Shown here: positions 11,374 through 21,794 of the stretch, piece after piece
How the letters are laid out: each line of letters starts with the position of its first letter
Position numbering within the stretch: the stretch's first letter is position 1
DNA from: Hemileia vastatrix
Lineage: Eukaryota; Basidiomycota; Pucciniomycetes; Pucciniales; Zaghouaniaceae
Direction: 5' to 3'
Assembly (NCBI GenBank): GCA_030280995.1
Contig: JASXTE010000001.1
Span: forward strand, 12,929,001-12,993,000
Length of the DNA stretch: 64,000 nt
Made by a program: the position numbers and the translations under genes
Notes under the pieces: model-generated
The model's database searches: none
What the model was told of the DNA's origin: nothing
Seen by the model: only the letters and a program-made list of their open reading frames with translations

Positions 11374-12026
11374 CCGGTTCCGGAGGAGGTTGCTTCTTGC
11401 CCGGGTATGTTTCTCGAGCCAGTTCCAGGAGAGATACGTGGAAAACATGGTGAATAGCCTGCCATTTAGGAGGTAGCTTGAGTCTATATGCAGTTTTAGA
11501 GACTTCAGAGTCGATTTGGAATCTTCCCAAGTTCTTTTCAGCTAGTTTCTTTGATGGTTGAGTTGTTCAAATGTTTTTTGCATCAATCCATACTTTGTCA
11601 CCTTGTTTAAAAGAAGGAGCAGATTGTCAATGTTTGTCGGCCTGTTCCTTGTACCTTCGAATCGCTAACTCCAAGTTTAATTTAAATTCTTCTTGGAGTC
11701 GTGATATGGTTCAAAGATAATGTTCCGCAGGATGACTAGTTCCTACATGGATTTAGTTGAATCGAGGATGTCTTCCATAGACAGTTTCGAAAAGAGATTG
11801 TCATGTCGAAGAATAAGTCAAGTTATTATAAGCAAATTCAGCCAATGGTAACCATGTGGTCCAATTGTCTTGTTGGTAACTTACATACATTCAAAGGTAT
11901 TGTGCGAGGATTTGGTTGATCCTTTCCATTTCCCATTGGTTTCAGGATAATAAGCCGTGGAGAGATTCCTTGTGATATTGAGTTGTCATCAAAATTGAGT
12001 CCAGAATGTGGATACAAACAATGGGC
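11374..12026 (-). pseudogene. C1 integrase C-terminal region, duplicate
   Basis: A degenerate second copy of the segment between the integrase core and the chromodomain, homologous to 12190-12825. Pieces of the integrase tail and of the SPKxxGPxxI-type module can be followed in minus reading only through several frameshifts. It belongs to the tandem duplication and is not an independent gene. Confidence 0.6.
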
Positions 12027-13910
12027 GTTAGAAACATTGATGGCTGGTTCCCAGGATGTTTTGTCTGAATCATTGAGGAAGCCTTCCCATTCCACGAGGT
12101 ATTGAAGTTTCCCCTTGCGCATTCTTGAATCAAGGATACGGCTTACTTCCCACTCTAGATGGTCTTCTACTTCGACCAGTTCCGGAGGAAGTTGGTTCTT
12201 GCCTGGGTATGTTTCTCAAGCCATTTCCAGGAGAGATACATGGAAAACATGGTGAATAGCCTGCCATTTAGGAGGTAGCTTGAGTCGAAATGCAGTTTTA
12301 GAGACTTCAGAGTCGATTTCAATTGGTCCCAAGCATTTTTCAGCCAGTTTTTTTGATGGTCAAGTCATTCGAATGTTTCGTGCGTTGAGCCATACTTTGT
12401 CACCTGGTTTAAAAGAAGGAGAAGATTGTCGATGTTTTTCGGCCTGTTCCTTGTATCTTCAAATCACTAATTCCAAATTTGATTTAATTTCCTCTTGGAG
12501 TCGTGATATGGTTTGAAGATAATGTTCAGCAGGATGATTAGTTCCTACATAGATTGAGTTGAATTGAGGATGTCTTCCATAAACAGTTTTGAAAGGAGAT
12601 TGTCGTGTTGAAGAATGAGTCAAGTTATTATAAGCAAATTTGGCCAATGGTACCCATGTGGTCCAATTGTCTTTTTGGTAACTGACATACATTCGAAGGT
12701 ATTGTTTGAGGATCTGATTGACCCTTTCTGTTTGCCCATTGGTTTCAGGATGATAGGCCGTGGAGAGATTCCTTGTGATATTGAGTTGTCAACACAGTTG
12801 AGTCCAGAATGTGGATACAAACAACGAGCCTGTATCTGAAATTATATCATTTGGTAAGCAATGTTTGGAAAATACATATTCTGGAAACAATTTTGACAAA
12901 TTATCTGCTGTAGCAGTAGTAGTGGTTTTAATAAAAATAGACATTTTTGAAAATCTATCTACTATTACTAATATAGCATCAAAATTATTAGAAAGAGGAA
13001 GTTGAGAAATGAAATCCATCGATAAAGATTCCCAAGGTTTAGAGGGAATAGGATGCGGTTGAAGAAACCCATGCTTCTGGTGACGGGGAGCCTTATTTCT
13101 ATTACATTCGTAACAAGCTCTTATATTGGCCTTGATTTCTCTGGTCATTCCTGGCCAGAAGAAATCCCTTGCTATTAACCGGTAGGTTTTATCAACCCCA
13201 AAATGACCAGCTAATGGAGAATCATGTCGACTATTGAAAATCCATAATTTTATTTCATTGTTGTCCGGTATGACTACTCTACCTTCGAAAACTAATAGAC
13301 CTGATTCAATACTAAATCTTTTGGCCCCTTTCTTTGAGATTATTTTGTATTTTAACCCTAAACAATAATTGTCCTTTGTCTGAGCTTCAAGGATGTTGGA
13401 TAATGGATTTTGAAAAGATTGAATTGTCATCAAATTAAGTTGATGAGTCATTAACATTGATTTGTTGAAAATTGATTTCACATTTGCTGGGTTCTTGTCA
13501 GCAAATGCGTCCCCCCGCTGTGGGTAAACATCGTCCCAACATGACAATATATCTGGGACAATGCAGTTCTTACCTGGGCGACAGGAAATAGAAAAAGGAA
13601 ATTCAGACAGAAATTCAGCCCACCTGGCTTGACGCTTGGTTAACACTTTGGAAGACATAAAGTATTTCAAAGCATTTTGGTTAGTTAGAATTTGAAAAGG
13701 ACTATCTAGGCTGAGAAGAAAAGAGCGCCATTTTTTAAGACAATGAATAATAGCTAAAAGCTCATTGTCATGAATTTCATAATTTAATTCTGCTGCAATG
13801 AGTTTGCGTGACTCAAAAGCAACAGGATGAAACAATTTTGTTTCAGGATTTAATTGAGAAATGGCCCCTGCAATAGCATAATCGCTCGCATCTGTCTCGA
13901 CTATTGTCAA
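12027..13910 (-). pseudogene. pol: C1 RNase H, integrase and chromodomain
   Basis: The long open stretch 12789-13910 starts in RNase H (VETDASDYAIAGAIS; ELLAIIHCLKKW). The third RNase H acidic position is Asn (LTNQNAL). The integrase zinc domain (H-x3-H form RHDSPLAGHFG, then CYECN) and core follow: DFISQLP with the first Asp, and ISDTGSLFVSTFW with the second. A frameshift near 12790-12820 precedes the Glu segment (in 12620-12820) and the tail FAYNNLTHSSTRQSPF in 12459-12692. The chromodomain occupies 12027-12160. Domain order is that of a complete chromovirus pol. Confidence 0.85.
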
Positions 13911-15138
13911 AGCAGAAGGATCGTAGTGTCAAAGAATTGGAGCTATGGTGAACGCAGTCTTTAATGCTTTGAATTCCTTTTGTGCTGTAGAAGTAAAAAC
14001 AAAAGGAATATCTTTTTTAAGAAGAGAAGTAAGATTGGAAATATTTTTAAAGTAATCTTTAATAAATCTTCTATAGAAGTTTGCAAAACCCAAAAATCCT
14101 TGTAAGGATTTAACAGTTTTGGGCTCAGGTCATTCCAGCACTTTTTGGACCTTTTTGTTGTCCATGACTAGCCCATCAGTGGATAACGTAAAACCCAAAA
14201 AATTGATTGATTTAAGATGGAATTTGCATTTATTGTGCTTGGCGTAGAGACCATGATCTCAAAGTCGATTTAGAACCTGTCAAACATGATGAATATTTTC
14301 ATCTAGTGTCTTCAAGAAAATTAAAATATCATCTAAATAGACGACAACAAATTGTTCGACAACATCTTGAAAGATGTCATTGACAAAAGTTTGAAAAATT
14401 CAATGGTGCGTTACACAATCCAAATGGCATAACTAAATATTCAAAACTACCAAATCTAGTGCGCATTGCAGTCAGTGTTTCATGACCTTCCACAATGCGA
14501 ATAAGATTATAAGCGCCACTAAGATCAATTTTAGAAAAGAAATCAGCACCATTGAAAAGCATAAGAAGCAATGACATAGGAGGAACAGGATGTGCATTCT
14601 GTTTAGTGACTGTGTTGAGCTTTCTATAGTCAACACACAAACTAAGACTACCATCCTTTTTCTTTACAAAAAGAACAGGGGAGCCGGTTAAAGATTTACT
14701 GGCTCTGATGAAACCTTTGGCTGCATTCTCTGCAATGCAGTCTTGAAGAACTTGAGATTCATCCTTCAAAAAAGAATAGACAGGACCTGCCGGAGGAACT
14801 GGACCTATCAACTCTATTTGATGGTTGTAGGGTCGATGAGGTGGTAACTTATCGGCCTTGCGGATTGAGAAAACATTGAGGAAATCATGATAGATTTCCG
14901 GTAGAGTTGATTTAGTGGCTTCAATGTTGATTTGGTTGTCCTCATCATCTTTGAGAGAATCTCTCAAGGGAAGACCATAATTGAGAGAGCATAATTAGAT
15001 TACTTTGAGGCAATTTAAATCCTCTTTGAGTGAAGTCATCGAGCTAAAAGGGTTAGCCAATTGCTCATTTAGAGAAAGATCAGATGCTTTCAAGTCATAT
15101 GGCAGAGATTTGTCCTCTAGCAGGACGTTTTCAGGCGG
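13911..15138 (-). pseudogene. pol: C1 reverse transcriptase
   Basis: Open stretch 14377-14967 carries the gypsy RT start: LPEIYHDFLNVFS, RPYNHQIELIG, then GSPVLFVKKKDGSL, CVDYRKLN, FFSKIDLSGAYNLIRI, FGSFEYLVMPFGLCNAP. The catalytic YLDD sequence can be read in minus orientation near 14320-14345, but in another frame. From there to 13911 the thumb and connection are full of stops. Codons at 14970-15138 (minus) lead in from the protease-RT linker and end at 15138, where G2 is inserted; the other side of the break is 24806. Confidence 0.82.
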
Positions 15139-16283
15139 TGTGGTAGCCTAAAGTTTAGTACGGCACCTAAATATGTAAATGGAGTTATCACGGCATGCAA
15201 GATTGGTGTTATTATTTTTTTTATATAAAAGGGTTTTATTTAATTTATTTGAGTTTTGAATATGAAGAAATTGGTCACGAGCGAATGCCTACACAAAAAC
15301 AATTTATGTTACGGAGAAAACTTATTTTTACGGTCTGAAAAATTTATAAGTATCAAGTCAAGTCACTCAAGAACCTTGGGAAATTTTCCCAGAATTTTTA
15401 CTATTTTTCTTATATTTTTAAATGAATTTTAAAGTTTTATAGAAATATTTACGTTTTCAGAAATTACTTAACTTTGATGAATTTTCACGGGGTAATTAGA
15501 GCTGCGCAAACTACGAAAATTAGTTTGGTATGTAAGGGGGAAGTAGCTCTATTATGTGTAATTTTTCTAGATTTTTTATTATAGTTTTAAGGTTCTAATT
15601 GAGTCCGGAAGTTCGGACGGACTCCGTTTCGACTCCGTTCGGACTCCGCTTCGACTCCGTACGGACTCCGTTCGGACTCCGTACGGGCTCCGGATTGACT
15701 CTGGAAGAGCTCTGGAGGGGAAAACTTAGGCACGTGACTAGGAATACTTAAGCGCTTCTCAAACTCGAAATTGAGAGGGGGGATACATCATACAGCTTAA
15801 TCTTTAACCACCACAGTCTCATTTTTTATTACTCAACAAATTAAATAAATTGTAATACCCTTATAACTTTATATTTTATATATAACATTTTAGAAATACA
15901 ATTCAACAATTTAAATCACACTTCATATAGGGTATCTTTAGAAAGGTCTTCATCACTGGGACTTGATTATTGCTGTCTCATAAAAACTCAAATTATTATA
16001 AAAACATTAAAGTCAATCTTTTCAGATCTTTCACTGGTACACCTTAATTGTTGTTATCAGTATTTCTTTTCTCAACAGCTACAATCATTAAATCTCAATA
16101 AGCGTTAATTATTTTAGAGTTTCATTATTTTTTTATTAATCAGATCCAAGTAGACTGGTTAGCTTAGTGATTTAGAATACCCATTTTGTTATTTTTATTG
16201 GAAGGACGGGGTTTTCAGCTAAATCCACATATCTCCTCCGGATTCTGCTTACAGCAAGGCGACTGTAAGAGTTTACCTTACCA
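15139..16283 (+). repeat. G2 5' LTR
   Basis: Starts TGTGGTAGCC and ends TTACCA. A TATA box (TATATAAAAGG) lies at about 15221-15231. A striking GC-rich array of an 11-bp unit (GGACTCCGTTC with variants GTACGG and CTTCGA) fills 15600-15700. The last 300 bases match the ends of the G1 LTRs. Confidence 0.93.
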
Positions 16284-16287
16284 TAGT

Positions 16288-16304
16288 TGGCGCCCAACGT
16301 GGGG
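16288..16304 (+). promoter_or_regulatory. G2 primer-binding site (tRNA-Lys type)
   Basis: TGGCGCCCAACGTGGGG lies four bases after the 5' LTR. It is identical to the primer site used by tRNA-Lys(1,2)-primed retroelements. G1 (29011-29028) and G3 (43116-43132) have variants with the same four-base spacing. Confidence 0.8.
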
Positions 16305-16461
16305 TTCGATTTCTCTAGCTTTCTTTAAAGACTTACTTGGATCAAGAACGTTATTAGCCTGCAAGAGGCTTATTTTCTGGAACTCTAATTGGATTTTTGT
16401 TATTGGCCTGCAAGAGGCTTGTTATTTTATCAATTGTTAACGCTTTTCATTACTTATTGGG

Positions 16462-18528
16462 ATGTCTTCTTCTGCTGTTGCTTCTGGATCTTCTAACCCT
16501 CTTACTCCCTCAGTTAGAATTGTTTCTTGGGATGGCCCAAAGTTTGATGGGGAGGAGGTTAAATGGTTCATTAGCAGGTATGAAGCTGCTGCTGCTGTTG
16601 ATGGTGCTTCTCATGTGGATATGGTGAAGCAAGTTAGGTTTTTTATTGCTTATAGGGAGGTGGAAAAAGAGGTTATTGCTATGCAGGCATTCAAGGACAA
16701 GGATTGGGTTAAGCTTTCTAAAGCTATGGTTGATAGATGGGGTGTTAGGTTTACTATGATGGACCTCAATAAAATTGTTGGAGACTGGCAAGCAAAAGGT
16801 GGAGTTTCTTCTATGGCTGACTTCAAAAAGCTCTGTGTTCAGTTTGATGAAGTGGTGGAATATCTCATACTGGTGGACGAGTTAGTGCATGAGAACCAAG
16901 CAAAAGATTTGTTTTGGACAGCATGCAGCAGGGATATTTGTATGGACGTCTTGAAGGATCTTTCAAGAAAAGATTTGATGAAGGAACTGCCTAATGGTGA
17001 GCAGAAACTGCCGGCTCTGGAGGTTATCAAAGAGAACATTCAGGCCCATCTAAAGTTATTAACGTTGGACAAATATCAAGAGTCTTTCACTCAATATGTT
17101 AGCAAGGTTAGCGAGGTTTTGGCCGAAAACAAGGATATTATGGTCAAAGCCCAGGAGGCCAAGAAGGCACAAATGGGATTACCTGCTGCTAAAGTGGAGG
17201 GCAATGTAGATAATAAGATGGTCGATCACTTGGCCGATTTAACAAAACAATTAAAAATATTTGTTCAAGAGACTCAGAAGGCCAACAAGGCCCCAATAGC
17301 TTCTTCGTCGACGTCGACTTCTTATCAGTCCAGAGGTTATGAACGTCGAAATTATAATGGCAATAACAACGGTAACCGCTTCCCAGGCAATATGAGAAAT
17401 GGTGGTAATGGTGGTAATGGATATAGAGGTGGCTATGATGAGCCAAAGGTGTGCTCCTATTGTAATAGGAGGGGGCACAGAGCAACAGTTTGTTTTGCTC
17501 TTGATAAGGATATGGATGCTGGGCGAGTTCTTTTTGATGGTAAAGTTTATAAATTTCCTGATGGTTTGTTCATCAAGCCCAGTGATGGACAGTCTCCTTC
17601 TGATTTGGTCAGAAGAAGTTTAACGGCTGAAAGGAGAGCCAGATTTGAAGAGGTGACGGATGAAGATGTTAATGCCAAGGGTGGCAAAAATGGTAATGGT
17701 AATGGTGGTAAAGCTGACAAGGGCAAGGAGAAAGAGGTCAGTAAAGCCACATTTTCTACTTCTTTTGGTGGTTTAGAGCTGGCGACAGTTGCCCAGGTGG
17801 AGGGTAGCTGTATGGCTGGCAAATACGATGTTAATGCTGCTAGAAGAGCAGCTGCTACTAAGGCGAAAAGTAGCATTCAGAGCCAATTGAGGGCTAATCC
17901 TGGCAAGGCCAATAACAAAGTGAACCCTTACTCTAAGGACAAGAATTCTAGTGCTCAAACTGCCGTCAACAAATTGAACCCTTACTCTAAGGACAAATTA
18001 TATAAAATGCAGAAGGGGATTGCTGATATGGGGCCCCCTAGTTATGGCAAGTTTGATTTAAATGGTGAGCCTATGCCAGAGGATGATTCGGATTCTGAGG
18101 AGGACGTACCATTGGCGTCTCTACCCAGACCAAGTTTTAGCGGTCCCATCCCAATGGAGGGAGTAAGAAGGACTAGCGATGGATCAGGATTAGTGCAAGA
18201 AGCTGGTGACGGAGTTAGGGTTATAGAAAGTGAAGATGTTATAATGGGGGGTGAAGATGGCTTGGTTGGACCTCAAGAGGTACCCAGGGCCAAGGTTGTT
18301 AAATCAAAGGTCCAGTATGAGCGGCCAGTAGTTTCTGGTCAAGCTAATGCGATGGACGCAGTTTTGAATAGGGTGAATCAACTGCAGATTCCCTTATCTT
18401 TGGGGGAGTTATTTACGATTAGTCCGGCGCTTGCTGAAAAGCAAAAGAAGCATTTGACGAGGCGTCGGGTTCCACTGGAGAGGTGGAATATATTTGTGAA
18501 AATGCTGAAAAGTTTGGGGAAGATGTAG
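16462..18528 (+). CDS. gag: G2 Gag
   Basis: A 688-aa Gag, the only uninterrupted copy of this protein in the window. It starts with a serine-rich MSSSAVASGSS, then a capsid-like helical region (residues about 25-260: RIVSWDGPKFDGEEVKWF, ISRYEAAAAVDGASHVDMVK). A Gly/Asn/Arg-rich linker (285-325) leads to one zinc knuckle (CSYCNRRGHRATVC, C-x2-C-x4-H-x4-C, near residue 330). A basic/Ala-rich region and an acidic patch (DDSDSEEDVP) follow. The final residues are out of frame with G1 and G3: GTTCC here against GTTTCC in G1, a one-base deletion that ends Gag early. The original product was Gag-protease. Confidence 0.9.
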   Translation: MSSSAVASGSSNPLTPSVRIVSWDGPKFDGEEVKWFISRYEAAAAVDGASHVDMVKQVRFFIAYREVEKEVIAMQAFKDKDWVKLSKAMVDRWGVRFTMMDLNKIVGDWQAKGGVSSMADFKKLCVQFDEVVEYLILVDELVHENQAKDLFWTACSRDICMDVLKDLSRKDLMKELPNGEQKLPALEVIKENIQAHLKLLTLDKYQESFTQYVSKVSEVLAENKDIMVKAQEAKKAQMGLPAAKVEGNVDNKMVDHLADLTKQLKIFVQETQKANKAPIASSSTSTSYQSRGYERRNYNGNNNGNRFPGNMRNGGNGGNGYRGGYDEPKVCSYCNRRGHRATVCFALDKDMDAGRVLFDGKVYKFPDGLFIKPSDGQSPSDLVRRSLTAERRARFEEVTDEDVNAKGGKNGNGNGGKADKGKEKEVSKATFSTSFGGLELATVAQVEGSCMAGKYDVNAARRAAATKAKSSIQSQLRANPGKANNKVNPYSKDKNSSAQTAVNKLNPYSKDKLYKMQKGIADMGPPSYGKFDLNGEPMPEDDSDSEEDVPLASLPRPSFSGPIPMEGVRRTSDGSGLVQEAGDGVRVIESEDVIMGGEDGLVGPQEVPRAKVVKSKVQYERPVVSGQANAMDAVLNRVNQLQIPLSLGELFTISPALAEKQKKHLTRRRVPLERWNIFVKMLKSLGKM

Positions 18529-19070
18529 ATACGCATTTTTCCGCTCCCCTGGGTTACCTGGTGGTAACTCTTAATGGTAAAGAAGTAAAGGCCTTGGTCG
18601 ATTCAGGGTCTCAAATTAATTTAATTTCATTGGAGCAAGCGACGAGTATAGGCTTGCCAATTAAAAGTGGGACTGGGGGAAACCTCAGAGGTATTGGAGG
18701 GCATGCAACAGAGCTGATGGGTACAGCTGAGCATGTCAGGTTAGGCATTGGTGGATCTGTTGGTAAGGTTCACTTTTATGTGGCTAGAGGAGCAGTCAAA
18801 ACTGTCCTTGGTGGTCCTTTTTTGATGGATTTTGAGGCCAGGATAGGGTATCAAGCTGGCATGGGGATTAGTTTGGAGATCACTGGTGAAGATATGCGGA
18901 GGTTACATATGCGGTTAGCGCCTCCTGGAGATGAAGGTTGGGAAACACGGCCAGGGATTACTACTCTGTGCCAGTGTTGTGTTTGCACCAAGAAGCGGAA
19001 TATAAAACGGACGGCTTCTGGTGAATTATTTTTGTTGGAAAGAGATGAAGGCCCTCATTTTTTGGGGTAG
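18483..19070 (+). CDS. G2 aspartic protease
   Basis: A reading frame of 195 codons overlapping the end of gag. It contains EYICENAEKFGEDVDTHFSA, the active site ALVDSGSQINLIS, then GGNLRGIGGHATEL and VLGGPFLMDF. One D-S-G per monomer is typical of dimeric retroelement proteases. A cysteine-rich tail follows (LCQCCVCTKK). No ATG is needed because it was fused to Gag before the one-base deletion. The frame ends CAT TTT TTG GGG TAG. The frame used by the next ORF is already open here, so T_TTT_TTG can serve as a -1 shift site. Confidence 0.85.
   Translation: MEYICENAEKFGEDVDTHFSAPLGYLVVTLNGKEVKALVDSGSQINLISLEQATSIGLPIKSGTGGNLRGIGGHATELMGTAEHVRLGIGGSVGKVHFYVARGAVKTVLGGPFLMDFEARIGYQAGMGISLEITGEDMRRLHMRLAPPGDEGWETRPGITTLCQCCVCTKKRNIKRTASGELFLLERDEGPHFLG
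19058..19070 (+). promoter_or_regulatory. Probable -1 ribosomal frameshift site before pol
   Basis: T_TTT_TTG (zero-frame TTT TTG) is followed by GGG and the stop TAG. A -1 slip enters the frame of the integrase ORF without meeting a stop. G1 has the same sequence near 6477-6490, and G3 has T_TTT_TTA GAG TAA near 39507-39520. Conservation of slippery site and nearby stop across the three elements supports programmed shifting. Confidence 0.6.
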
Positions 19071-21040
19071 CAGGGGCTGATCACTCTAATGTTGTAATCT
19101 CTCCTCAGGATGAGATCCCGGATTGCAATAGGTCAGCTCACTTGGAGATAATTCAAGTGGATTCTCAATTATTTTCTGTTAATATTACTTTGGAGTGCAA
19201 ATACGTTTTGGACTTTTCTATATGTTTATTGGATTTACCCGGTTTTTCTATTAAATTTAAAAATGGTGAAAATGGAAAAATGGGCCAAATTAGGTTGGAT
19301 AAAAATTGGAAGGGTATGTTTTATGACCTCCCCCATGAGGTTAAACTGGCAGGACTATTGTGTTTAGATTATGGTGTTGATTACCTCCACCAAGAGGATA
19401 AACTGGAAAATAGTTTTTATGTTAATAAAGGTGTTGGAAAAGGTGTAGATAAATTCGGCAGAGAGGAGGTAGAAGAAGATGTGGTGTATGTAGAGGAAGA
19501 TAGATTAGTAGTGTGGGATAGTAGTAAATTAAGGAATGGTGTATATGTTGGAGAATTAGAGAATTTAAATAAAAGGGTGGATAAAGAGAAAGAGGTATTT
19601 TCAAATACGGTTTTCGAAGGATCCAAAGGTTCAGAAGAAAAACATCGACATAGCTCGATTAAGGATTTATTTAGGGGTCAACGATTATTGGCTCATTCAT
19701 GTGCAGGTGATATTGGTGATAGAGAAGTCCCTATTGATGTTATATTAATCGATTATCAAGATGAAGTCTGGGGTCAGACTGGTTTTTATTTTTTGTTAGT
19801 CAAATATTTGTTGACTTTAGAGAGGCCAGAAGAGTGTGAAGACGATGAATGGGTGGCTATCAAGAGGAATTCATCTACGTTTTACCTATCTGGTCGACGT
19901 TTAATGAGGAGAAAGTATCCAAATCCTCAAGTAGTTATAACTCAACAGAAGGGGCAAGAATTAGTTTTGAAATCACTGCATGAAGATCTCGGGCATAGAG
20001 GCGTTGGAGAAACGTTTAGAAGAACTTCTGATCTATTTTGGTGGCCTGGCATGAAGATGGCTGTTAAACAGTGGGTTCAGTCATGCGAAGAATGTCAAAG
20101 ACAAAGTTATTTAAGGCCAAAAGAACCTGGACGCGCGACCGGTGAATATACACTCTTTGGGAGAGTTAGTTTAGATGCCGTTCATATAAAAAAGGGACGG
20201 TATAAATATTTAATAGTGGCCAGAGATGATTTATCTGGTTGGGTAGAGGCAGCGCCTCTTATTAATTTAACTGCCAAAAATGTGGCAGAATTTTTTTTGA
20301 ATAATTGGGTGTATCAATATGGAGTGATGAAGTTGGTAACGGTAGATGGAGGTCCTGAATTTGGGACAGAGTTTAAAGAGGCCGTATTGAAAGTTGGATC
20401 AAAGGTTAGGGTAGCAACCCCATATTATCCTGAAGCTGAAGGCATGGTTGAAAGAGGGCATCAAGTTATTAAGGATGCTTTAGTTAAAATGTGTGGGACA
20501 AGTGCCAAAAAGTGGAGGCACTATTTACCTTTAGTTTTATTTGCTGATCGAATCACTGCCAAAAGGACGACCGGATTTTCACCTTATGAACTTGTTTTTG
20601 GACAGAAAGCAGTTTTACCAGTTGATTTAGAAGCTGAATCATATCTTGGAGTTGACTGGGACACGGTCAAAACTACTGATGAATTATTGTGTGCAAGAAT
20701 GATGCAGCTAGAAAAGAAAGAAGAATATTTAGAAAAGGCATATTCGCGGATGATGAAGATCCGAAATCAATCAGTTAGATATTGGGATGAGCGGTTGGCA
20801 CATCAATTAAGGAAACCTTTGAACCCAGGTGATATGGTCTTGGTGTATAATAGGAGTTTGGAAAGTCAGTGGGGAAAGATGTTTGCAGATAGGTGGAATG
20901 GACCGTATAAAATCAAGGAGCAAGTTTCCGGAGGTTCATATGTGCTAGAAGAGTTGGATGGAGTAGTATTGAAGAAGAGGGTAGCGGCCAATCAAGTGAA
21001 ACGGTTCTATCCTAGAGGCACCAGGAGTGCCGAAGTCTAA
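19071..21040 (+). CDS. G2 integrase polyprotein lacking RT and RNase H
   Basis: The open frame begins upstream by frameshift; 632 codons from 19142 are unambiguous. Residues 1-60 match the start of pol in G1 and G3. Residues 110-140 (VYVEEDRLVVWDSSKLRNG) match the region after RNase H in G3, so the whole RT-RNase H block has been deleted in frame. Integrase is complete: zinc domain with HEDLGHRG and CEEC (about 280-322), core Asp in SLDAVHIKKG (about 345), Asp in VTVDGGPEFG (about 402), Glu in EGMVERGHQ (about 437). A C-terminal segment (YNRSLESQWGKMFADRWNGP) ends at SAEV. Two hairpin modules (19327, 19384) lie inside the coding linker. Confidence 0.88.
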
Positions 21041-21377
21041 CTCCGAAATGAGGATAAACTACAATTTTAATGACATTTATCAAATTTTATGGATTCCTCC
21101 GCAATGAGGATAAACTATGATATCAACAAAATTTTATGATGACCTCCGCAACAAGGATAAACTATCTTCTTTTTTATCAAAATACTTTACTATCGTTACA
21201 TTGTATATGGTCGACGAAACTATGATGAAACTTAACGAAATTCGAGAAGACCTTCTTTGAAATTTTCAAAAACTTAAAATTCTTAAAATATGGGTGAAGA
21301 TAGTGTTGGAAAAATTTTAAAATTTATTGGAAGAAGTGTTCACAGGGGAACCTTCTTAATTTAATATTGGCAAGTGT

Positions 21378-21419
21378 GGGGGTAATTGATGGGCTGGCTG
21401 CTCTATACACAATTACCCC
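21378..21419 (+). other. Conserved 3'-UTR hairpin A
   Basis: Arms GGGGTAATTG and CAATTACCCC form a perfect 10-bp stem around a 21-nt loop containing GGGCTGGCTGCTCTATA. G3 copies have GGGGTAACTG and CAGTTACCCC, a matched change. Other copies: 3989-4030 (G1), 31929-31969, 34876-34917 and 35137-35178 (G3). Confidence 0.8.
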
Positions 21420-21768
21420 ATAATGTTCGTTTCCAAAATTTTCCCTGTTTCTAGTTGAATCCTGGCTTTGTCTTTTAATTTTAGGAAGTCCACTAAGACT
21501 ATAAACTGGAACGAATCAAGAGACACCGCTCTCAACGCTGGATTCAGGATTTTTTTTATTTTATTTTGTTTTTGATTTTTTTTATGTTAGATTGTGATTT
21601 CTTTTCTTTAATATATATTATGAATTATTGTAAAGGTGATGCTCACTGGTGGTCTCTAATCATTTTTATAAATTGGAGGGAGCCCACCCAGTGATCATCA
21701 TTATAAAAATTATCTTCTAAAAACTTTCATTTATTTTCTTTTCTTTTCAATTTCTCAAAATTGTGTAA

Positions 21769-21794
21769 CCACACCAAGTTGCACTTGGATGTGG
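21769..21794 (+). other. Conserved 3'-UTR hairpin B
   Basis: CCACA pairs with TGTGG and CCAAGT with ACTTGG around the loop TGC. Counterparts are 3592-3617 (G1), 34312-34337 and 34470-34494 (G3). In the last one the inner stem is CAGG/CCTG instead of CAAG/CTTG, a compensatory change. Confidence 0.75.

Larger units (their letters stand above)
10121..12825 (-). repeat. Tandem duplication of the C1 integrase tail and chromodomain
   Basis: Unit 1 is 10121-12026 without the LTR at 10281-11373 (about 810 bp); unit 2 is 12027-12825 (about 800 bp). Each runs from the chromodomain back to the integrase core. The junction near 12020-12030 fuses the start of the integrase segment (GTGGATACAAACAATGGGC) to the chromodomain start (GTTAGAAACATTGATGGC). 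The units have diverged noticeably, so the duplication is not recent. Confidence 0.75.

Noticed and set aside
19071..19108. A 42-nt intron between protease and integrase in G2 (GTAGCA...CTCAG)
   Set aside because: The -1 frame is open across it and a slippery heptamer precedes the stop in three elements, so frameshifting explains it better; a spliced form cannot be fully excluded.
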